Of a stretch of DNA of 64,000 nt, positions 36,502 to 45,446 are shown in pieces. Made by a program: the position numbers and the translations under genes. How positions within the stretch are numbered: the stretch's first letter is position 1; each line of letters opens with the position of its first letter. The notes under the pieces were generated by a model. The model did not search any database, had not been told where the DNA came from, and saw nothing but the letters and a program-made list of their open reading frames with translations. Origin of the DNA: Pycnococcus provasolii (taxonomy: Eukaryota > Chlorophyta > Pseudoscourfieldiophyceae > Pseudoscourfieldiales > Pycnococcaceae); NCBI GenBank assembly GCA_938743325.2, contig OW568869.1, positions 310,001 to 374,000 of the forward strand. The letters are read 5' to 3'.

Positions 36502-37401
36502 CTATCCTGCAAAGCATGGCAGAAAGTGCTCTTCGTCGCAGCTGTTGTAGAGCGAACCGTCGCTCACCAGCGCCTCGGCAGCAGACTTCACCTGCGCCTT
36601 GGACAGCGAGCCAGCAAGCTCGGCAATCACAGCGTCGAGCGTCGTGCCATTCTCATGGCCGGTGGACAGCTTCGCGAACGTGTCGAGCACCATCTTCTGC
36701 GAGTCGTTGTGATCCGACTGCTGCATGCCCATGCCCATGGCGTCGGCACCCGCCGGAGCGCTGCCACCGCCCATGCCCATACCCATACCCATGCCCATGC
36801 CCATGCCCATGCCCATAGCGTCGGCTTTCATGTCGCCTCCGGCGAGCTTGGCCAGGTGCATTTTGGTGAAGATCACCTCCAGTCCGTGGAAGGTGATTTC
36901 GTTCATGTCCGCGATTTCTTTCATGGAGAACATCTGGATGTACCGGTTGTCCGTGTTTGGCTGCCTTTTCGCCTGACCGTAGATGCGCACGTAGTTTCCG
37001 TCCTGAAGCAGCTGCTTGTTGCGCGCCACCGTCTCGTCCATGTCCATGTCAAAGAAGTACTTCACTGACACCTTTCCGGTTCCGTCGTCGATGGTGAATG
37101 ACATACCGCCTCCCGCCTCGTCTCGGTTTCCCACCTTGCCGACGATTGTCACCTCACGCACCTCCCTTCCTTCGAAGATGAGTTCGTCACTTCCTGAGTC
37201 CGCCGCCGTCGCGAGGAGCTTGACAGTCACGGGGAGCAGGCCCGCACGCGCACCTGCTTCCCCTTGGGATCCTCCACCAACAGATTTGCGTCCCGCACCA
37301 CTGCCATCGTTCATGAATCCACCAGCGGCACCGCCACCGCCATTGCCGTAGAGATCACCAGCACCGGCGTCACCAAAGAGAGAATCGGAGAGCATCGCCA
37401 T
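36502..37401 (-). CDS. RPA2: Replication protein A 32-kDa subunit
   Basis: Second subunit of the heterotrimeric ssDNA-binding protein used in replication, repair and recombination. The start at 37399-37401 gives 299 residues. The N terminus is Gly/Ser-rich, as expected for the phosphorylated tail. The OB fold (about 55-190) has PVTVKLLATAADSGSDEL, EVTIVGKVGNRDE, FTIDDGTGKVSVKYF and YVRIYGQAKRQ. The linker holds a Gly-Met dipeptide run coded by a CCCATG hexamer repeat (36773-36818). The winged helix (about 230-299) ends VSDGSLYNSCDEEHFLPC. It converges on the Myb gene with 93 bp between stops. Confidence 0.95.
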   Translation of the reverse strand: MAMLSDSLFGDAGAGDLYGNGGGGAAGGFMNDGSGAGRKSVGGGSQGEAGARAGLLPVTVKLLATAADSGSDELIFEGREVREVTIVGKVGNRDEAGGGMSFTIDDGTGKVSVKYFFDMDMDETVARNKQLLQDGNYVRIYGQAKRQPNTDNRYIQMFSMKEIADMNEITFHGLEVIFTKMHLAKLAGGDMKADAMGMGMGMGMGMGMGMGGGSAPAGADAMGMGMQQSDHNDSQKMVLDTFAKLSTGHENGTTLDAVIAELAGSLSKAQVKSAAEALVSDGSLYNSCDEEHFLPCFAG

Positions 37402-37738
37402 CGTTTGCCGAGAATGAAATGGGAATGCACAAAAGATGAAAGCCTGCTTTGGCGTAAGAGGGGGCAAAGCAGGCTTTGCGACGGGGGGGCGAGGTTTGAA
37501 AACCCACTTGAAGAAAAGCGGGAAAAACACAAAAAGGACAAAACCCGAAAAACTACCTACTCCTAGGGGCACAGGTTAGGGGTTGGGGGTTGCAGTTAGG
37601 GGTTGGGGGGTTGGGGGGTAGTTAGGGGTTCGTTTTTGGTTTCAATTTTGTGTTTCGTTTTTGGGATTTTGGGATTTTGACCTGTCCGTCCACGTCATTA
37701 TTCTTGTTGTCATTATTGTTGGCGTCATCGGCACATCC
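37402..37738. other. Divergent promoter with TTAGGGG-like motifs
   Basis: Contains four TTAGGGGTT(G/C) units at 37577-37630 with G-runs, the only clear structure in this stretch. Confidence 0.6.
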
Positions 37739-39301
37739 ATGGCGGACGGCACGTCCATCTCGTCCTCGTCCTCCTCTAGGGAAGGGGAAGGGGAAGTTCT
37801 GTCTTGCCGGTTCTGCTTCGAGGATATCTCCCCCCTAGAAGAATCTCCGGACGCATCATCATGCGCGCCTTGCGCGTGCGCGGGAACACTACAGCTCGTT
37901 CACGTCAAGTGCCTGCAAAGATGGCGCGCGGCGGCCATACTAGGCGGCGCCGGAAACAGTGGGACGAACGCCGCGAGAAAAAGGGCTGTGTACTGCAACG
38001 TGTGCAAACAGAAGTACAATGCACCGCCACCGACGCAAGAAGAGCTGCTCGCACTGTGCAGAGGAGAAACCGGCGCGGCTGCGGCGGCGCTGCTAGGCGT
38101 CGGCGCACTTATCGTCGCCGCGGGAAGGCTCGGAGGTCTGTCGGTACCTGCGAACGTGCCTGTTTGGTTCCAGGCGCTTCTAAAGAAACGCATGGAGTTT
38201 TGGGCGAACGCCGTCGTGCTACTGTACGCAGAGGAGCCAGGTCAAGGCTCCGACGGAAGCGACTCGATTCTTGGGGTGAACCTTGCAAGTGGTCTTCTGA
38301 GAACGGCAGAGAACGAGAGCGATAGCGAAGAAGACGAAGACGGCAGCAGTGCAACCACGTCGTACGACGGCGTGGGAGATTCGCCACTCGCAAGCTGGAG
38401 GCGTGGACGGCGGCAGGACACGGCGAATGATGACGACGAGGGAGAGGCACGCACAGACTTCAACGACGGCGGTGGTACGGCTACGAGAACATGTCTTGGG
38501 GCTTGTCGTAGGCTCGTGTACCTGCAGGGCGGACCTGTCATGCCGCGAACTTCGTCGGCGCTCGTTCCGTTTGCAGCCTTTCGTGCCGTGCTTGCCGCTG
38601 CGAGAAAAGCGCACGCCGAAGACAGGCAAGTTCCCACCCAGGTGCGTGTCGAGCACGGCGTATCAGGCGTGTCCGAAAACGTTATATATGGAAGCCTCAT
38701 CTGGGGGGATGATCGCGATCTTCCCGACACATCGTCGCTAGGCGATGCTGGCGGTGATGACAAGCTAGATGATGAGGCAGTGCTCGTGGCGCTCGCGGAT
38801 CTCGTTGGCATCGAAAGCGAAGATCCGTCCCGTCCAGGACTGCGTTGCCATGCTATCGACAGACATTCGCCGTTCCTTTTGCACGGCGGACGATGTGGAG
38901 ACGCTCGCCATGCACCACCAACACCGCCACTGCACGCGAGCGACGAGGCGATCGCGCGCGCGGCAATCGTTCACAAAAGTCGCGTGCCGCCGGGCGCATG
39001 GGAAGCTGCGATTGATGGACACGAGGTTCTCGTGTTCAAAGGATTCTGTCGATGGTCTACGCACCAATTGCTCGCCGAAATGGAACGTGGGGATTGGGGT
39101 ATCTCTCGTGCTCGCGCAACAGTCGACGAGCAGCACGAGCAGCCGCCGTGGTGGGGTGATGGCCTGCCGCGTTCTCACTTGCACCGCAACGAGGAGGCTG
39201 TGGGAGTCGTCGCGATGCACCGACGTGCTCACTACTTACACAAAATCGTGAGCGCATCTAGCCGTCCCGTCTTTGCTATGGTGGTCAACACCTCTCAGTA
39301 A
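37739..39301 (+). CDS. RING-CH (RINGv) protein fused to an AlgH/DUF179-like domain
   Basis: A 520-residue protein. Residues 22-92 are a C4HC3 RING-CH finger: C23-x2-C26, C45-x-C47, H55-x2-C58 and C86-x2-C89 with the family RW motif after the second pair. This type is an E3 ubiquitin ligase, usually of membrane proteins. A hydrophobic stretch at about 115-140 (ALLGVGALIVAAGRLGGL) could be a short membrane span. After an acidic spacer, residues about 255-500 resemble the bacterial AlgH/YqgE (DUF179) fold: LVYLQGGPV near 258, FLLHGG near 380, and the diagnostic VLVFKGFCRWSTHQLLAEME followed by RGDW near 430-455. The start is the ATG at 37739. AlgH function is unknown in bacteria, so the combined role is open. 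Confidence 0.7.
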   Translation: MADGTSISSSSSSREGEGEVLSCRFCFEDISPLEESPDASSCAPCACAGTLQLVHVKCLQRWRAAAILGGAGNSGTNAARKRAVYCNVCKQKYNAPPPTQEELLALCRGETGAAAAALLGVGALIVAAGRLGGLSVPANVPVWFQALLKKRMEFWANAVVLLYAEEPGQGSDGSDSILGVNLASGLLRTAENESDSEEDEDGSSATTSYDGVGDSPLASWRRGRRQDTANDDDEGEARTDFNDGGGTATRTCLGACRRLVYLQGGPVMPRTSSALVPFAAFRAVLAAARKAHAEDRQVPTQVRVEHGVSGVSENVIYGSLIWGDDRDLPDTSSLGDAGGDDKLDDEAVLVALADLVGIESEDPSRPGLRCHAIDRHSPFLLHGGRCGDARHAPPTPPLHASDEAIARAAIVHKSRVPPGAWEAAIDGHEVLVFKGFCRWSTHQLLAEMERGDWGISRARATVDEQHEQPPWWGDGLPRSHLHRNEEAVGVVAMHRRAHYLHKIVSASSRPVFAMVVNTSQ

Positions 39302-39347
39302 TATAAAATGTAATTTTTAATTTTACAAAGATTTAAAGATAAAGGTT

Positions 39348-40289
39348 TCATGTTGACGCATTGCGCAACGCGGTGAACATGGCGAGTGCGCCGAGCAGAT
39401 TGACAATGCCCAGCACAAGGAGGCTCTGCTGCACGGCACGCGCTGCGACGAGCATGCAGAACGTCAAGAAGATGGCGCTTCTTCCCACCACTGTTGCGGC
39501 GTAGAATCCTCGTGCTCCTCCTCCGTTCGCGTCGCCCCACGCTGCGCCTAGGTAGTACGTGCCGAAGGCGACGCAGAGCGTGCCAAACACCTGTATCCAA
39601 CCGGGGGCGATGGTGCGCGGGTCAAACAGCAGCGAGAAGATTGTGACGGGTGCGACGAGAAGGAGGAATCCCACCGCGGTGATGTACGCGCCTGTGAACA
39701 GGCTTGCCTTCGCTGCCGGGCTCCAGTTGACTGCCGAGCCGCTCGCCCTTCGCCTCGCGAGTGTTGCAGCGCGAACGGATGGGCTTGCTGCGCCAAGTCG
39801 CGTTGCCGGGTCGAGTGTGATTGCTCCGTCTGCGTCGACGCGCGCCACTTCGGGGTATGCGGGTGCATCAGCTCCATCCTCAGGACCGGCGGCGTACTTA
39901 CTTGCGATGCGAATCGCAGTTGGTTCCATTTCCAGCGCCATTATTTCCGAGCTGTCGTCGCCGTTGCATCCGGCGTGCACTTCCCCTCTGAGCGCACCCC
40001 ACACGACGACGTCGCCCCCAGCGACCACCGCGCTTTCGCGGTTGACGTCGCCCAAAATGACGACGTCGCCGTCGGGGTGTTTGAGAAGCTGACCACCGCG
40101 TAGCGTGCGCTTGACGATCAGGGTATTGCTGGAGTCGGCGGCGGCGGCGGCGTCAAAACTGCCAGCTGGCATGCACCCCGTGACGTGCGCCCCGTGCCGA
40201 GGGCATGCCGATCGACGACGACGACGATGGTGAGCACGAGAATGAGCACGAGAGGGAGAGGGAGCAGCACGAAGACATGACGACGACAT
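39348..40289 (-). CDS. MinC C-terminal-like beta-helix fused to a four-span membrane domain
   Basis: A 313-residue protein, start at 40287-40289. The first 45 residues are Arg/His/Ala-rich, like a plastid transit peptide. Residues 58-165 match the MinC C-terminal domain: RTLRGGQLLKHPDGDVVILG, DVNRESAVVAGGDVVVWGAL, RGEVHAGCNGD, SSEIMALEMEPTAIRIASKY and PEVARVDADGAITLDP. In bacteria this domain binds MinD and dimerises MinC to inhibit FtsZ. The MinC N-terminal, FtsZ-inhibiting domain is missing. Four membrane spans follow at about 197-222, 231-250, 262-283 and 289-308. A role in plastid division-site control is plausible but inferred; MinD and MinE are not in this window. Confidence 0.75.
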   Translation of the reverse strand: MSSSCLRAAPSPSRAHSRAHHRRRRRSACPRHGAHVTGCMPAGSFDAAAAADSSNTLIVKRTLRGGQLLKHPDGDVVILGDVNRESAVVAGGDVVVWGALRGEVHAGCNGDDSSEIMALEMEPTAIRIASKYAAGPEDGADAPAYPEVARVDADGAITLDPATRLGAASPSVRAATLARRRASGSAVNWSPAAKASLFTGAYITAVGFLLLVAPVTIFSLLFDPRTIAPGWIQVFGTLCVAFGTYYLGAAWGDANGGGARGFYAATVVGRSAIFLTFCMLVAARAVQQSLLVLGIVNLLGALAMFTALRNAST

Positions 40290-40426
40290 ATTAAATATTA
40301 AAATAGAAAAGTGGAAATCTGTCGTTTTTTCGTCTTGGAAGAAGGGTGGAAGGAATGGGAGGAAGGGGGGAGGGAGATTTGAAATTGAATGAAGGGCCAA
40401 CCAAACAGTGTTTTGTACCCGAGCTG

Positions 40427-40454
40427 TAACCCTAAAGGTTAGGGTTAGGGTTAC
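40427..40454. repeat. Interstitial telomere-like motif, both orientations
   Basis: TAACCCTAAAGGTTAGGGTT and a further AGGGTTAC form a near-palindrome of telomeric units, 138 bp upstream of the MinC-like gene. Confidence 0.85.
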
Positions 40455-40460
40455 CCGTAA

Positions 40461-40610
40461 TACGACGTTGGATTGATTGAGGAGGCACCGGCGCGTGCGT
40501 GTCTGCGTGAGAACATCTTCAAGAACCAAGAAGGCGCCGGTAGGCCGCGAAAGCTCACTCCGGCTCAACGCAAGAGCATCGTGAAGCTCCTCAATAGTCA
40601 ATAAGCACGC
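40461..40610 (+). pseudogene. Possible Tc1/mariner transposase helix-turn-helix fragment
   Basis: A 49-codon frame (stop at 40608-40610) encodes GAGRPRKLTPAQRKSIVKLL near its end. The GRPRKLTxxQRxxIVxL pattern is typical of the second helix-turn-helix of Tc1/mariner transposases, where it follows a Gly-Arg-Pro AT-hook-like motif. The frame stops directly after it and no catalytic DDE part is nearby, so this would be a relic. The match is short and could be chance. Confidence 0.35.
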
Positions 40611-41351
40611 CACGCTTGTTCAGTTCATTCACTCACTTCATTGCAAAACTTCTTCACGTCAACGCACGGGGCGCACCTTTCTTACTCAAAGTATGCACCT
40701 GGACTCCTGGAGCCGCCGGGTGTTTTGATGTGACCTGCGAGCCTCGAGACGGCATCGCGCCTCTCAGCGCGGACGCCGCCCGCGGTCTCCGTGAAGGAAC
40801 TGTCCCTCGCACGCCCGCTGGCGTTGCGGAATTTCAAGCTTGAAAAGATATAGTGTAAGCAACCACATATCCAATGAATTCTCCAACGGTTTCTCGCGCC
40901 GGTGCGCGAAATCGTAATCCCGGCTTGCCGAAACGCGCGCGTCGCACCCACAGCGGACGCTCGGGTACAAGTGCGAGCAAGATGGCCTGCGTTCGCGCGG
41001 ACACCGCCTCTTGGCTGGAGAGCGCGTGCGTTGTCGGTCGCGGCCTTCATTTCCCCCTACGCACGCAGATCGTTTCAAGAAGACGACCTCGCCAGGAGGG
41101 ATTGTGAGGCGCTTGTCGCCATCCTCATGACCTCATCCCAGAAACTCCGAATGCGGACGAGGTACAGCCGTACAGTAGGGCGTGGACGCCATTATTATTC
41201 GTTCAGGCTCCTCAAAGCCCATCCGTTACAAATGTCCCACTCAAATCCAGCCGGTGAAAAATGGTCGGGGTGACCGGAGCGGGATCCTAAAAGTCCCCCC
41301 ACCCAGGCAGCCAATGTTCCGCCAGTCATTTTTCGCCCGTATTGTTTTGTA

Positions 41352-42462
41352 ATGTCGAGTCGTGACGTGGCTCGCGAGGGTAGTACCACTACCACAGGTA
41401 GTGCTCACGCGTCGCTCATGGACATAATCAAAGTCAAGCCGATCCAAGTCGTTCCGCGCGAATCGAAAGACTCTCACGCAAGAACGTCAACGTCCATGGA
41501 CATTTTCGTCGGAAAGTCACACGCCGCTGGGCGATTCACAACACACGTCTACGGAGGACAACTTGTGGGACAGGCGCTCATGGCGGCGGCTACCACGGTC
41601 ATGGACACGGAGCGCACGCTACACAGCATGCACTGCCACTTCCTCCAGGCTGGAAGCCACAACGAACCGTTCGTGTTCACAGTTGACAGACTCCGAGATG
41701 GAGCGACGTACAGCTCGAGGTTTGTCGTCGCAAGGCAAGCGGGCGCCGCCATCTTCACCGCCATGTGCTCATTCCAACAACTCCACGAGTACAGCGACAC
41801 GAACGCACTGCAGCACCAGTCAACCATGCCTGCGAATGTGCCACCACCGGAGTCTCTACCTGACCAACGAGAGACGCTGCTCGACGCGATTCGAAACGCA
41901 CGACTCTCCGAGGAAGACAAAATTAGACTCAAGGATAGCGTCGATTCCTTGCCGCCGTTCCCGGTGGACATACGCGTCGTCCAGCCAATTCAACGCATCG
42001 GCCCAGATTCCGTGAAGCCGCGCGAACCGGTATGTCTACCTCTAACTCATCCGTGGGCGATATAATCAGTCACTAACAACCTAACACACAAACACACAGC
42101 GTCAGCTTGCATGGATTCGACTACCAAGCACACCCGGATGCGACGCCCAAGTTGCAGAGGCGACTGTGAAGGCTTCGCTCGCTTACGCCAGTGACTGGGG
42201 ATTTTTGGAGACAGCCGCGTTGCCTCATGGCATAAATCTCGCTAACCGTCGATTGAAGATGTCTTCGCTGGATCACACTTTGTACTTTCACCACAAACCA
42301 CGCGCGGGAGAGTGGCTACTTTTCGAAATGGAAAGCGGTTCAGCATCCGGTGGCCGAGCTTTGGCGACGGGACGAATTTATCGACGAGATGGCGGACAGC
42401 TCGTCGCCACTGTAGTTCAGGAGGGACTCATGCGCATTCAGCGAAATCAGAGTAAACTGTAA
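41352..42462 (+). CDS. Peroxisomal acyl-CoA thioesterase II (TesB/ACOT8-type)
   Basis: Hydrolyses acyl-CoA to free acid and CoA. Exons are 41352-42029 and 42100-42462; the 70-bp intron starts GTATGT, has a CTAAC branch-like motif and ends CACAG. The spliced protein has 346 residues with two hot-dog domains. The N-terminal one has the family motif THVYGGQLVGQAL. The C-terminal one has YASDWGFLETAALPHG, LDHTLYFHHKPRAGEWLLFE and GRIYRRDGGQLVATVVQEGL. The extreme C terminus is SKL, a consensus PTS1 peroxisomal signal. It ends 22 bp from the convergent stop of the EF-hand nucleotidase. Confidence 0.95.
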
Positions 42463-42484
42463 TTCGATGTAACGGTACACAATT

Positions 42485-44545
42485 TTAAATAGTGACACTC
42501 TTGTCTTGCCTTGTTGCGTATTTGTGCAACTCATCCATGGAGACCGTGCCGCTGCCGTCCGAGTCCGCTGCCGTGAAGAGGTCGTCGACAACTTTAGGAT
42601 CGTAGCTCGATGTCATGATTTTCTGGAACATTTTATGAGCCTCTTCCTTCGTGACGTGGCTGTCCATGTCCTCGTCCGCGTTGTAAAACATGCTCGAAGA
42701 GAGAAAACATGCACGAAGCAATTCGCCTCGATCAATGTTGCCGTCTCCGTTGGTGTCCGCAAGAGCCATAAGGTTGTCAAGGACGAGGTTGCCCATTGAT
42801 ACACCGTGCCGCTTGAAAATTGCAGCTTCGAGCTCCTTTCTAGAAATCGTGCCGCTTCCATCCTCATCAATGTCATCGAAGCCCGAGTCCTTCACAATCT
42901 GCCACCAGACGGCACGAGCAAAGTGCTCAACAAGAATCTGCTTCATGCCGTGCGCCGAGTCGGAATGCTGCAGCAGAGTCGGATCGTCCATCGTCTTGAG
43001 ATGTTCGGAAACGTAATTCGCAAGCGGTGTCACACCGTCAATGCCATTATAGGCAACCTGGTACAGCACAACCGTCTTGTAAATACGCTCAGGGTCAAAT
43101 GGCTCGCCTGCCACTGCTGTGAGCGTGTTCGTCGACCCGTCCCAGCTCATCTTGTCGTCAAGCTGAACGAAGCAGCCCTTCTCTACCGGAGGGTCCTGCA
43201 GGGCGAATTGCCGCGTAAATGCCACCACCTCCTGCAACACCGCGCCAGGAACGTTGACCACAGCCACCGGGCTATCAAACGGCACTTCAGCCTTCAAATC
43301 CGAGTACGTCAAGTAGTGGTGATTGTCCCCGTACGTGGTATTGCCTCGTATGTTGCCCGCGTTTATGATGGCGCAGTCCGCGAAGAGCGCTTCTCTCACT
43401 GACGTGCAAATGAGCGACCCCATTGTCGTCTGCGCGAGCCGAATTCCCTTCGAGTTGAGCGGCACAGACTGAGGTACCTCACAGAGTATCGCCTCGTCGA
43501 GCGCTTTCAGAACATGCTTATGCTTCTCCACCAGCTCCTCCGAGCTCTTATCCGGCTCAAAGTTCGTGATGGGTAGCTGCTGCACGTCGATTGTGGGCGA
43601 AGCGCCGGCGTGCTCCGGTGCCGGCCACGTCACGTCAATCACCCCAACGAGAGCCGCATCGGCACCCTGCTTCGTGATGATGCAGCCGTTCACCGTCTCA
43701 AGGTACGGCTGGTGATCGTGGCCGCCGATGATGAGGGGAAACTCTGCGCCACACGTTTCCGCCATCTCGCGGTCGAGCGGCATGACCTGGTGTGTCATGG
43801 GTATGACGAGGTCTGTGGTCGCAGCGAGCTTCTCGCGCATGCTTCGCGCCGAGGGAACGATGGGGGCCATACACTTCGCGCCCACGCCGCCCCAAGCCTT
43901 GTCGGTGTACAGTCCCGGGTCGCCCGTGTTCAGTCCAAGCAGTGACACCTTACGCGCGTGCGTCCCACGAGCTTCGCCTTTCGCTTCTACGTCGACCGTG
44001 ACAAACTCTGGCAGCGGCTCTCGTCCTTCCAGAGGAAGAGTTGGAGCGTTCGTATTAATCCAAACAAACTTGGACTCGTCCATTCGCTGGAGAAGGTGCT
44101 TGTGCGCGACATCCTGCTCGTGATTGCCGAGGCATACGTACTGGAGTCCGCAGTCGTTGAGCACGTCAACCATGCCTCGTCCGTGGTCCAGTGAGCTGAG
44201 CAGAGAGGGCGCGAGGAAGTCGCCGGCTAGAACGAAGATGGTATTATCCGTCCTGAGTTGTGCCACCGCTGTCTTAAGTCTGGGCAAGTTTCCAAGTTCG
44301 TACACGTCGTTCACGGCAATTATACGCAGCGTCAGTGAGGAGGAGGTGGTGGAGGTGGCGGTTGTAGGTGCCGGAGCTGGTTCGTGCGCTGCTGAGCTGG
44401 AAGGTGGTGGTGCTTGTGGAGCTTGCACGACGTTGGTTGCGTTTGACGACGCCGTTGGTGAGCCTGATGCACCAGGTGAAGGCTGATACACCGCCGCGGA
44501 GCTGGACGACGCCGATGACGCCGACGACGAAGCGCCACACCCCAT
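42485..44545 (-). CDS. 5'-nucleotidase-like metallophosphatase with four EF-hands and N-acylation motif
   Basis: A 686-residue protein. It starts MGCGASSS: Gly2 fits N-myristoylation and Cys3 fits palmitoylation, so it is likely tethered to the cytosolic face of a membrane. A Ser/Pro/Ala linker is followed by the calcineurin-like metallophosphatase domain (about 72-300) with RIIAVNDVYEL, LAGDFLAPS and CLGNHEQD. Tyr in NDVYEL replaces the His of the common NDxH motif, as in a known subgroup. The 5'-nucleotidase C-terminal domain spans about 340-520. Four EF-hand loops follow near 560, 597, 623 and 661 (DEDGSGTISRKE, DTNGDGNIDRGE, NADEDMDSHVTKEE, DSDGSGTVSMDE). Calcium-regulated phosphoester hydrolysis is inferred; substrate unknown. 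Confidence 0.85.
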   Translation of the reverse strand: MGCGASSSASSASSSSAAVYQPSPGASGSPTASSNATNVVQAPQAPPPSSSAAHEPAPAPTTATSTTSSSLTLRIIAVNDVYELGNLPRLKTAVAQLRTDNTIFVLAGDFLAPSLLSSLDHGRGMVDVLNDCGLQYVCLGNHEQDVAHKHLLQRMDESKFVWINTNAPTLPLEGREPLPEFVTVDVEAKGEARGTHARKVSLLGLNTGDPGLYTDKAWGGVGAKCMAPIVPSARSMREKLAATTDLVIPMTHQVMPLDREMAETCGAEFPLIIGGHDHQPYLETVNGCIITKQGADAALVGVIDVTWPAPEHAGASPTIDVQQLPITNFEPDKSSEELVEKHKHVLKALDEAILCEVPQSVPLNSKGIRLAQTTMGSLICTSVREALFADCAIINAGNIRGNTTYGDNHHYLTYSDLKAEVPFDSPVAVVNVPGAVLQEVVAFTRQFALQDPPVEKGCFVQLDDKMSWDGSTNTLTAVAGEPFDPERIYKTVVLYQVAYNGIDGVTPLANYVSEHLKTMDDPTLLQHSDSAHGMKQILVEHFARAVWWQIVKDSGFDDIDEDGSGTISRKELEAAIFKRHGVSMGNLVLDNLMALADTNGDGNIDRGELLRACFLSSSMFYNADEDMDSHVTKEEAHKMFQKIMTSSYDPKVVDDLFTAADSDGSGTVSMDELHKYATRQDKSVTI

Positions 44546-45446
44546 GAATCACTACTGTATGGTAATCCACAAGAGGAGAAGAGACCACACACTTAAACGG
44601 GATAAGAATGAATACAGATTCGAGCGTACTCAATGACCGAATAATGACAATGACGACGTGGCTCTCAAGTGCTTTCTCCAAAGACTATGTACACGCAGCT
44701 CGTTGGTATCCCCTATCTATCAGCCGCCGCCGCGCGGCACCGTGCTTGACCACCCCACCAACGCGCGTATGTATCGTGCTTGACCACCCCACCGCGCATC
44801 GGCGCATAAGTACCTTCCTACCGTGCTTGACGGTTGCGACTTGCGAGACGGCGTTTGCCACCCCTTTAACAGCAGCAGTGTACATACATAGCGTATCTTA
44901 CTTAATAAAAGTTGGTCCGTATGTAAGCAGTAATGCGTGTGAAACTCACGTCGTAGAAGGTGGTCACCAGCATGGAAAAAACAAACTGTGTGAGCAGTGT
45001 GATGAGCGGTGTGATGAGCATTGTGATGAGCAGTGTTTGTACCACCTGTACGAGTCTACGATAAGTTAATCCCGACGACGACGTCACGACGTGGAAAGCT
45101 GTTGAAGGAAGCACGTCGAAGAAGTCAGCAGTTCTAACTTCTACGGACGTCCTTCGCGCGACGCGCGGCTCCTCTATTCCAAGTGGTAGAGTAAAGTTTA
45201 CGAACCACTTCGCCATCACGCGGAGCATACATAATTGTAACTTGGAAGTGTGTCATCATCGCTCCTTGTGGTGTTCGCATCATCACGTTTTCATTCAATT
45301 CACTTGGGCGCGCATTCTTTTTTGCTTAGCTTTTGCATATTCGTGCTCGTCAGTCAGTCAGTGCTCGTCTCAGCTCGTCTCAACGCTCAAGGGAGGCAAG
45401 CCTTGACTTCACTTAACCATACGTGCATACGTGGTACGTGGAGTGG
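44546..45446. other. Intergenic region with short direct repeats
   Basis: Holds two CGTGCTTGACCACCCCACC copies (the second near 44770-44790) with a partial third, and a 12-bp GAGCAKTGTGAT repeat at 44990-45037. No coding or RNA gene is recognised. Confidence 0.6.

Larger units (their letters stand above)
40290..41351. other. Divergent intergenic region with telomere-like motif and transposase relic
   Basis: Contains TTAGGG/CCCTAA motifs at 40427-40454 and a short reading frame resembling a Tc1/mariner transposase at 40461-40610. No other feature is recognised in 40611-41351. Confidence 0.6.

Noticed and set aside
45423-45446. Earlier start for the disordered protein at 45447
   Set aside because: The codon is GTG, which is not expected as a start in a nuclear gene; the first ATG is at 45447.
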